From QHBQ01 sp038230695 (GTDB lineage: Bacteria; Chloroflexota; Chloroflexia; QHBQ01): a DNA stretch of 12,969 nt. The stretch spans positions 1 through 12,969 of the forward strand of contig JBBRMT010000126.1 in assembly GCA_038230695.1 (NCBI GenBank), read 5' to 3'. The position numbers were made by a program, and so were the translations under genes. The notes beneath the pieces were generated by a model, which made no database searches, was not told the origin of the DNA, and saw nothing but the letters and a program-made list of their open reading frames with translations. Below are positions 6,082 through 10,659 of this stretch, piece by piece (the first letter of the stretch is position 1; every line of letters begins with the position of its first letter).

Positions 6082-8421
6082 GTGACCCGCCTGCGAGAAC
6101 AAAGCCTGGTCATCCTCGGCCACCTGGCGCTTACCCTGCTATTCACCTGGCCGCTGGTTGCCAACTTTGTCACCGCCACGCCCGGCTTTATGCTCGAAGA
6201 CCGCGACCAGAACCTGTGGAATCTCTGGTGGGTCAGCCATGCAATTGCCAGCCTGCAAAACCCCTACCATACCAACCTGATTTATTACCCCACCGGAGTC
6301 AGCCTTTACTTCCACACCCTAGCTCCGTTCAACGGGCTGCTGGCCGTGCCGCTCATCCCCCTGTTTGGCCTGATCGTAACCTATAACCTGATTGTGGTTA
6401 TCTCCTTCGTGCTAACTGGCTACGGCTCGTATCTGCTGGTCAAGCACATCCTCAGCGGCACGCGCCCCGAGCAGGGCGAACAACGGTTCACTCCTACTGA
6501 AGAAACATCATCTGCACAAGTAGATAACACCACTCAGCACTCAGCACTCAGCACTCAGCACTCAGCGCTGGCCTTTGTCGCCTCGGTGGCCTTCACCTAC
6601 AGCGCATTTCACCTGTCGCAACTGCGCGGCATATTGCAGCTAATCAGCCTGGAATGGCTGCCGTTCTATCTATATTTTCTGATGCGGTTGCTGCCACCGC
6701 TGCCCGCAATACCCGTGCCGCGTGGCCGTTCTGCGTTGCGCGATGGGGCGCTGGCCGCGCTCTGCTTGCTGCTACTGGCGCTGGTGGATTGGTATTACAC
6801 GATGTACGCGCTGCTGTTCACCGCTCTCTACCTGGTATATTTGCTGCTGGCAGGCTGGCGCGGCTGGCTGCCGCTGGGGGTACGCGAGGTGATGGTTCGC
6901 GCTGGCGCAACCTTGCTACTGGGGGTGACGCTGATGCTGCCCATCCTGATACCCATGCTGGGTGAGCTTCGCGCTTCGCCCTACGTCAACCCCAGCGCGA
7001 CTGAGGTGGAGAACTACTCGGCGGATCTGGTCGCCTTCGTGTTGCCAATGCGCGATCATCCTATCTTCGGCGACTTCTCGCGCAGCGTGCGCGATAGCTG
7101 GCCGCTGGCCGCTGCCACCAACCAGTACGAAGTATATCTCGGCTTCAGTGTGCTGATACTTGCCGCGATTGGCCTGTTCGCCCGCCACGTTCGCCCCTTC
7201 AGCGTCTTCCTTGCAATCGTTGCGCTACTGTTTTTCAGCCTCGCGCTCGGCCCCGTGTTGCACATCGGCGGGGTCGCGTACCCCGGCGTGCCGATGCCCT
7301 ATCGCCTGTTCGACAAGCTACCCCTCGCCAGCATCAGCCGCAGCCCCGACCGCTTCACCGTACTCGTCACCCTCTGCCTGTCAATCCTACTGGCATTTGG
7401 GTTGCAACGGCTGGGCTACGCTAGTCGCTTCGCCCGCCCCTCACCACAACCCTTCCCCACGAGGGAGGTGGGAGAGAGTCAGCAGGGCGTGATGAATCAC
7501 GCCCCTACATTCACCATTCACCATTCACCATTTACCATTCTAGCTCTGGCGCTGCTCGTCTTCGAGTTCCTGCCCATTCCCTATCGGATGAGCGACGCGC
7601 CGGTGCCAGCGTTCGCAACCACATTGGCGCAGCAGGCGGGCAACTTCAGCATCCTCGAATTGCCGCGCCAGGCGGGTTACTGGGGCGGCGGGCAGCGGAT
7701 GCGCTTCCAGACAGTTCACGGCAAGCCCATATTTGGCGGCTACATATCGCGAGAGTACAATCATCCATTTGTCTCCACTACGCCAGGGTTCGCGCAACTG
7801 GAACTGGCGGGAACGGATATTGTGGAGGCCAGCCGCGATCAACAGCTTGCCGCACTCGACTACTACCACGTCGGCTACGTCATCCTCTATCAGCCGACTG
7901 ACCCTACCGCGCCAAAGCAGCAACGCGGCTACGATCCTGCACCCTACCTTGCCGCAATCAGCAGCGTGCTTGGCTCCGCTGCGCCCACCTACTCGGACAC
8001 ATGGCTGACCGCCTGGAGGGCGCCAGTCGCGTCGCCGCAACCCTTCGTGGCAATCGGTGATGGCTGGTATGATGCCGAGGTGGACAAGGGCTTGGCGCAT
8101 CGTTGGATGAGCGACACCGCCACAATCCGCATGGTCAACCCCTTCACCACCAGCATCAGAGTAACGCTGGATTTTAGCATCACCACTCTGGACACGAGCC
8201 GCCCACTGACGCTCGACTATCCAGGCGGCACGCTACGGCGCGACATCGCAGCCGCCGTAACCGCCATCAGCCTGCCCATGACCTTGCCGCCCGGCGAGAG
8301 CTTGGTGCGATTGACCAGCCCCAGCGGAGCCGCGCCACCACAGGCTGGCGGCGACCCCCGCCGCCTTAGCTTTGCAATGCTGCACCTGCGTGTCGCCGCC
8401 TTCAGCTCACCGACACCGTGA
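6082..8421 (+). CDS. Polytopic membrane protein, GT-C glycosyltransferase-like
   Basis: A 779-residue integral membrane protein with about 11 predicted membrane helices in the first 490 residues and a soluble, probably extracytoplasmic C-terminal part (about 495-779). The first helix (about 8-30) is followed by a loop with E39-D40-R41-D42 before NLWNLWW, which resembles the acidic motif in the first outer loop of lipid-linked-sugar GT-C glycosyltransferases. The family and substrate are not certain. The GTG start at 6082 has AGGTG five bases upstream, and no other in-frame start lies between it and the preceding gene, which ends 46 bases earlier. Two stretches do not belong to the core: residues about 131-162 and 452-486 are translated repeats (palindrome plus heptamers). 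They fall in polar loops between helices, likely cytoplasmic by the positive-inside rule. The frame stays open through both, so the gene is probably functional. Confidence 0.8.
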   Translation: MTRLREQSLVILGHLALTLLFTWPLVANFVTATPGFMLEDRDQNLWNLWWVSHAIASLQNPYHTNLIYYPTGVSLYFHTLAPFNGLLAVPLIPLFGLIVTYNLIVVISFVLTGYGSYLLVKHILSGTRPEQGEQRFTPTEETSSAQVDNTTQHSALSTQHSALAFVASVAFTYSAFHLSQLRGILQLISLEWLPFYLYFLMRLLPPLPAIPVPRGRSALRDGALAALCLLLLALVDWYYTMYALLFTALYLVYLLLAGWRGWLPLGVREVMVRAGATLLLGVTLMLPILIPMLGELRASPYVNPSATEVENYSADLVAFVLPMRDHPIFGDFSRSVRDSWPLAAATNQYEVYLGFSVLILAAIGLFARHVRPFSVFLAIVALLFFSLALGPVLHIGGVAYPGVPMPYRLFDKLPLASISRSPDRFTVLVTLCLSILLAFGLQRLGYASRFARPSPQPFPTREVGESQQGVMNHAPTFTIHHSPFTILALALLVFEFLPIPYRMSDAPVPAFATTLAQQAGNFSILELPRQAGYWGGGQRMRFQTVHGKPIFGGYISREYNHPFVSTTPGFAQLELAGTDIVEASRDQQLAALDYYHVGYVILYQPTDPTAPKQQRGYDPAPYLAAISSVLGSAAPTYSDTWLTAWRAPVASPQPFVAIGDGWYDAEVDKGLAHRWMSDTATIRMVNPFTTSIRVTLDFSITTLDTSRPLTLDYPGGTLRRDIAAAVTAISLPMTLPPGESLVRLTSPSGAAPPQAGGDPRRLSFAMLHLRVAAFSSPTP
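6474..6497 (+). repeat. REP-like palindromic unit inside the membrane-protein gene
   Basis: A 24-base unit with stem GGGC-GAAC, loop AACG, then GTTC and a tail ending in CCTAC. It matches the intact copy at 12744-12767 except for two bases in the distal arm (ACTC instead of GCCC). It is translated in frame as part of QGEQRFTPT, so it is a decayed or adapted copy within coding sequence. Confidence 0.7.
6531..6565 (+). repeat. Five perfect CACTCAG heptamer repeats in coding sequence
   Basis: CACTCAG is repeated five times without error at 6531-6565. Because 7 is not a multiple of 3, the array is read in three successive frames and encodes a 7-residue periodic peptide (THR-GLN-HIS-SER-ALA-LEU-SER). 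Gain or loss of one unit would shift the reading frame of the membrane-protein gene. The array lies 33 bases after the REP-like unit. Confidence 0.9.
7440..7478. repeat. Dispersed CTCACC...GGGAGAG palindromic repeat in coding sequence
   Basis: The stretch from CTCACCACAACCC through GGTGGGAGAGAG has the look of the common bacterial repeat CTCACCCCAACCC...GGGAGAG. It resembles the reverse complement of the element at 9757-9795 after rpsL. Here it is translated in frame as SPQPFPTREVGES. It marks the start of the second foreign stretch in the membrane-protein gene. Confidence 0.55.
7485..7508 (+). repeat. REP-like palindromic unit, covariant copy
   Basis: A perfect 24-base unit: stem GGGC-GTGA, loop TGAA, stem TCAC-GCCC, tail CTAC. 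It has the same frame and tail as the copies at 6474 and 12744, but the inner four base pairs differ on both sides and still pair perfectly. It is translated in frame as QGVMNHAPT. Confidence 0.75.
7509..7536 (+). repeat. ATTCACC heptamer tandem repeat in coding sequence
   Basis: Three perfect ATTCACC units at 7509-7529 and a fourth with one change (ATTTACC, 7530-7536) follow directly after the CTAC tail of the REP-like unit. They encode FTIHHSPFTI. The period is again 7 bases, as in the unrelated CACTCAG array at 6531. Confidence 0.85.
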
Positions 8422-8464
8422 TGCACCTAATAAATTGTTGAACAGTGGAAATGCTCGGGTTAGG

Positions 8465-8504
8465 CGGCACGCCGCATTGCCCCACCATCACATGGGTTCA
8501 AGGT
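8465..8504 (+). repeat. 40-bp perfect direct repeat, copy 1
   Basis: This 40-base segment, beginning CGGCACGCCGCATTGC and ending GGGTTCAAGGT, is repeated without mismatch at 8589-8628, 124 bases downstream. Each copy has two small inverted repeats: CGGC-AC-GCCG at its left end and CCCA...TGGG in the centre. The flanks differ between copies, so the unit ends are sharp. Confidence 0.9.
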
Positions 8505-8588
8505 AACAAGCAGGTGCGGTATTGTTTGCTATCACAGCATCAGTAGCGCTGCACCAAAGGGCTGCGCCCCCAACCCCCGGTAACTCGT

Positions 8589-8628
8589 CGGCACGCCGCA
8601 TTGCCCCACCATCACATGGGTTCAAGGT
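8589..8628 (+). repeat. 40-bp perfect direct repeat, copy 2
   Basis: Identical to 8465-8504. It lies about 100 bases before the -35 box of the DUF4177-like gene, so it could be a regulatory site, a repeat family member, or a recombination remnant. No reading frame runs through it convincingly. Confidence 0.9.
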
Positions 8629-8725
8629 GGCAGGCAAATTTGTTTAGGATTGATCTCACCGCTACGCCGTTCACTGTGCGATTTGCGCCATTCAAGGCCA
8701 CTATGCGCGGTTCATCGCTAATTTG

Positions 8726-8754
8726 TTGAACTGGCTCTACGCTCTTGCTATACT
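8726..8754 (+). promoter_or_regulatory. Promoter of the DUF4177-like gene
   Basis: TTGAAC at 8726-8731 and TATACT at 8749-8754 are separated by 17 bases. A TG at 8746-8747 makes an extended -10. Transcription should start near 8761, giving a leader of about 54 bases with a strong AAGGAGG at 8801-8807. Confidence 0.65.
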
Positions 8755-8814
8755 TAGGTTGTAACTATACGCAGTAACTACTTTAGCGTCAATTCTCATA
8801 AAGGAGGCAAGCTC

Positions 8815-9036
8815 ATGGAGAAGTGGGAGTACATAATCGCCATCGTGGGCTACACCCAGACCAACGAGCCGAAGATCAAAGCGGTTGACGGCAAGGAGAT
8901 CGCCAACTGGAAGACCGTGCCGTTCCGTCACGCGCTCAGGATCCTGGGCGAGGACGGCTGGGAACTGGTCACCGCCAGCGGCCCCGATGCTTACGGCAAC
9001 ACTCAGGATCCGACATACGTGTTCAAGCGGCCCTAG
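8815..9036 (+). CDS. Small DUF4177-like protein
   Basis: A 73-residue soluble protein with an excellent ribosome site (AAGGAGG, 7 bases before the ATG) and its own promoter. The pattern KWEYI at the start, LGEDGWELVTA in the middle and YVFKRP at the end is typical of DUF4177-type domains: a short alpha/beta fold of unknown function with an opening beta strand, a helix and a GWELV strand. The gene ends with TAG, and the same frame stays open for 20 more codons to TAA at 9097-9099. It precedes the str operon but has separate signals, so shared regulation is unlikely. The function cannot be deduced. Confidence 0.8.
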   Translation: MEKWEYIIAIVGYTQTNEPKIKAVDGKEIANWKTVPFRHALRILGEDGWELVTASGPDAYGNTQDPTYVFKRP

Positions 9037-9099
9037 CTGGGCGCAGCCTACGACTTTAACAGCTTCCTGATGCGGCTGGAGACGCTGACGGGGACGTAA
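9037..9099 (+). other. Open in-frame extension beyond the DUF4177 stop codon
   Basis: After TAG at 9034-9036 the same frame continues for 20 sense codons (LGAAYDFNSFLMRLETLTGT) and stops at TAA. The peptide looks like a plausible amphipathic tail. It may be the remnant of a longer ancestral C-terminus cut by a point mutation to TAG, or chance. Readthrough is not supported by anything visible. Confidence 0.35.
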
Positions 9100-9154
9100 A
9101 TCTGCTCGATACTGCAATTTGACCAAGTTGGAGACAAAATGGCTGCTTTCAATC

Positions 9155-9184
9155 TTGACATACCAGCCCCAACTTAGGTATAAT
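9155..9184 (+). promoter_or_regulatory. Consensus promoter of the str operon
   Basis: Perfect TTGACA at 9155-9160 and perfect TATAAT at 9179-9184, spaced by 18 bases, as expected for a strongly expressed ribosomal operon. Transcription should start near 9191, leaving a leader of about 106 bases before rpsL. Confidence 0.85.
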
Positions 9185-9194
9185 ACACTCCTGT

Positions 9195-9214
9195 CCCCCT
9201 GCTGTAGACGGGGG
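9195..9214 (+). other. Leader hairpin at the 5-prime end of the str mRNA
   Basis: CCCCC at 9195-9199 can pair with GGGGG at 9210-9214 around a 10-base loop, just after the predicted transcription start. It could stabilise the 5-prime end or act in regulation. The stem is short, so this is tentative. Confidence 0.35.
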
Positions 9215-9270
9215 TGGCTATATCATGCGGCCAAATTGCTATTAGTGCCGCACCGATTGAGGAAACGAAG

Positions 9271-9282
9271 GGTTCACCCCTA
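9271..9282 (+). repeat. Degenerate REP-like half unit next to the rpsL ribosome site
   Basis: GGTTCACCCCTA at 9271-9282 matches the distal half of the REP-like unit (as in the copy at 9964-9987 read on the other strand). The proximal arm is not recognisable. It directly abuts the rpsL ribosome site AGAGGGAG at 9283-9290. Chance similarity cannot be excluded. Confidence 0.35.
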
Positions 9283-9296
9283 AGAGGGAGACTAGA

Positions 9297-9743
9297 TTGC
9301 CAACGATTAACCAACTGGTACGCAAGGGCCGCCAGACTGTCATCAAGAAGACTAAGGCTCCGGCGCTGCGTTTCATCTACAACGCTTATACCCAACGCAC
9401 TACTGCAGGTACTGGCGCACCGCAGAAGCGCGGGGTCTGCACCCAGGTACGCACCCAAACGCCGAAGAAGCCAAACTCGGCATTGCGTAAGGTTGCCCGC
9501 GTGCGACTGAGTAATGGCATCGAAGTTACTGCCTATATCCCTGGCGAGGGCCATAACCTGCAGGAACACTCGGTAGTGCTGATCCGTGGTGGCCGCGTCA
9601 AGGACCTACCTGGTGTGCGTTACCACATCGTGCGTGGCGTACTCGATACCCAGGGTGTCAAGGACCGCAAGAAGGCCCGCAGCAAGTACGGCGCAAAGGT
9701 CGCTAAGGGCGGCAAGGGTGCACCAGCTAAGGGCAAGAAGTAA
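9297..9743 (+). CDS. rpsL: 30S ribosomal protein S12
   Basis: S12 lines the decoding centre of the 30S subunit and controls tRNA selection accuracy. The 148-residue product starts at TTG (9297), the only start giving the family N-terminus PTINQLVRKGR; AGAGGGAG lies 6 bases upstream. It has the Gram-positive-type insertion between KAPAL and PQKRGVC. It keeps the TPKKPNSALRK loop and GGRVKDLPGVRYH, where streptomycin-resistance changes usually fall; both look wild-type. Against about 124 residues in E. coli and about 138 in Bacillus it is longer, because of a lysine/glycine/alanine-rich tail after SKYGAK. It is first in the rpsL-rpsG-fusA-tuf operon, with a 274-base gap to rpsG. Confidence 0.98.
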   Translation: MPTINQLVRKGRQTVIKKTKAPALRFIYNAYTQRTTAGTGAPQKRGVCTQVRTQTPKKPNSALRKVARVRLSNGIEVTAYIPGEGHNLQEHSVVLIRGGRVKDLPGVRYHIVRGVLDTQGVKDRKKARSKYGAKVAKGGKGAPAKGKK

Positions 9744-9756
9744 ACACCCTATAATC

Positions 9757-9795
9757 CCTTCTCCCATATTGGGAGAGAGTTGGGGTGAGAGTCCG
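9757..9795. repeat. Dispersed CTCCCA/TGGGAG palindromic repeat after rpsL
   Basis: A 7-bp stem TCTCCCA (9760-9766), loop TAT, TGGGAGA (9770-9776) is followed by GAGTTGGGGTGAGAG. The whole looks like the reverse complement of the element translated at 7440-7478. It starts 14 bases after the rpsL stop, inside the operon, and may also affect mRNA stability or termination. Confidence 0.6.
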
Positions 9796-9826
9796 GCAGG
9801 AAATAAAGTAAATCCCATGTAAAACG

Positions 9827-9935
9827 CAGGCTGCTTGCCTGTAGTTACGTACCAGGTTCCAAGTACGTATATGGGAACGGAGAGGGTGCGCGAACCGTGC
9901 ATCAGGCGATCTGGCCTGCCCTCTGGTTTCCATAT
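9827..9935 (+). ncRNA. Structured RNA region between rpsL and rpsG
   Basis: Three consecutive hairpins are visible. CAGGC/GCCTG pairs at 9827-9831 and 9837-9841. TACGTAC/GTACGTA pairs at 9846-9852 and 9863-9869. The third is a long stem: ATATGGGAAC (9869-9878) with GTTTCCATAT (9926-9935, one G-T pair), continued by AGAGGG (9881-9886) with CCCTCT (9919-9924), and capped by CAGGC/GCCTG (9903-9907 and 9914-9918). Stems two and three share base 9869, so they abut or compete. In E. coli ribosomal protein S7 represses the operon by binding the rpsL-rpsG gap; a similar role here is inference, and a mobile element is the alternative. Confidence 0.5.
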
Positions 9936-9963
9936 TTGTTTGTCCGAAATTAGCGTGAAATCT

Positions 9964-9987
9964 GTAGGGGTGAACCGTTGTTCGCCC
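9964..9987 (-). repeat. REP-like palindromic unit upstream of rpsG
   Basis: GTAG foot at 9964-9967, stem GGGTGAAC (9968-9975), loop CGTT, stem GTTCGCCC (9980-9987), with one T-G pair. On the minus strand it reads as the same unit found at 12744-12767. It ends 12 bases before the rpsG ribosome site at 10000. Confidence 0.75.
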
Positions 9988-10017
9988 CGGCATCCAGGCA
10001 AGGAGATAGTAGAACAA

Positions 10018-10488
10018 ATGCCGAGAAGAGCAAAAGTAACGCGGCGTGAGGCGCTGCCCGACCCCCAGTACGGTAGCAAGATTGTCGGCAAGTTTATCAA
10101 CAAGCTGATGATCGGCGGCAAGAAGGGTACTGCCGAGCGCGTGATGTATGGGGCGCTGGAAGTAGTAGAGCGCAACGCCCGTCGCAACCCGCTAGAGGTG
10201 TTCGAGCAGGCGATGCGTAACACCACGCCGGTGATTGAGGTCAAGGCCAAGCGTATTGGTGGCAGCACCTACCAGGTGCCGGTCGAGATTCGCGGCGACC
10301 GCCGTCAGTCGCTTGCTATCCGCTGGATTATCGCCGCCGCCCGCAACCGCAGTGGTCGCTCCATGTCTGAGAAGCTGGCCGCCGAGTTGCTCGATGCCAG
10401 CAATAACCTGGGCGCAACCGTGAAGAAGCGCGAAGATACCCACAAGATGGCCGAGGCCAACAAGGCTTTTGCCCACTATCGCACCTAA
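10018..10488 (+). CDS. rpsG: 30S ribosomal protein S7
   Basis: S7 nucleates assembly of the 30S head by binding the 3-prime domain of 16S rRNA and contacts the E-site tRNA. The 156 residues match the usual bacterial length. The start MPRRAKVTRRE and the conserved blocks GGKKGTAERVMYGAL, NTTPVIEVKAKRIGGSTYQVP and NRSGRSMSEKLAAELLDA identify it. AAGGAGAT at 10000-10007 precedes the ATG at 10018. The frame is open further upstream to 9835, but that stretch covers repeats and hairpins and has no S7 homology. S7 is the usual autoregulator of this operon in E. coli. Confidence 0.98.
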   Translation: MPRRAKVTRREALPDPQYGSKIVGKFINKLMIGGKKGTAERVMYGALEVVERNARRNPLEVFEQAMRNTTPVIEVKAKRIGGSTYQVPVEIRGDRRQSLAIRWIIAAARNRSGRSMSEKLAAELLDASNNLGATVKKREDTHKMAEANKAFAHYRT

Positions 10489-10496
10489 GAGCTTAT

Positions 10497-10519
10497 AAGG
10501 GCGGCGACAAACCGCCCTT
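10497..10519 (+). other. Strong hairpin after rpsG
   Basis: AAGGGCGG at 10497-10504 pairs perfectly with CCGCCCTT at 10512-10519 around a 7-base loop, starting 8 bases after the rpsG stop. An outer AGCT/AGCT pairing is possible. No T-run follows, so partial attenuation or mRNA protection within the operon is likelier than full termination. Confidence 0.55.
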
Positions 10520-10539
10520 GAGCTATCAGGTATGATGAG

Positions 10540-10628
10540 GGGGCAGCCTCGCTTCGATGTTTACCCGCCCGGCTGCCCCGCCGTCAGACCGTCAAGTTCT
10601 TTCAAGGGATTAAGGCAATGCTGCCTTA
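10540..10628 (+). other. Two further hairpins in the rpsG-fusA gap
   Basis: GGGGCAGCC at 10540-10548 pairs perfectly with GGCTGCCCC at 10571-10579 (22-base loop). TAAGGCA at 10611-10617 pairs perfectly with TGCCTTA at 10622-10628 (4-base loop). The second ends 16 bases before the fusA ribosome site at 10645-10650. Together with the hairpin at 10497 they make the 171-base gap strongly structured. Confidence 0.5.
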
Positions 10629-10659
10629 CCCTGCCTGATTACACAAGGAGAGTATTGCA

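Larger units (their letters stand above)
8427..8734 (+). repeat. Gene-free region bounded by a short repeated CTAAT...TTGTTGAAC motif
   Basis: No gene is seen from 8422 to 8814. The motif CTAAT, AAA, TTGTTGAAC, AG, TGG at 8427-8448 recurs without the AAA and AG insertions at 8718-8734, where it supplies the -35 box of the next promoter. Between them lie the 40-bp direct repeat and a GC-rich stretch around 8555-8580 (GGGC, TGC, GCCC, then a C-rich run) resembling a degraded palindromic repeat. The region may be a decayed insertion or a duplicated promoter segment. Confidence 0.4.

Noticed and set aside
6039..6386. Open frame of 115 codons overlapping the start of the membrane-protein gene
   Set aside because: It is in another frame, Pro/His/Arg-rich without domain features, and is a shadow of the GT-C-like gene.
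6531..6565. CRISPR array
   Set aside because: The repeats are contiguous heptamers without spacers and there are no cas genes.
8491..8510. GGGTTCAAGGT in the 40-bp repeat, similar to a tRNA T-loop
   Set aside because: The flanking bases do not form a T-stem and no acceptor, D or anticodon arms are present, so it is not a tRNA or tRNA(Sec).
8737..9126. Minus-strand open frame over the DUF4177-like gene
   Set aside because: The plus-strand gene has a promoter, an ideal ribosome site and a recognisable domain; the antisense frame has none.
9835..10017. In-frame N-terminal extension of rpsG
   Set aside because: S7 homology and the usual 156-residue length start at 10018, where a good ribosome site exists; the upstream stretch is made of hairpins and a repeat.
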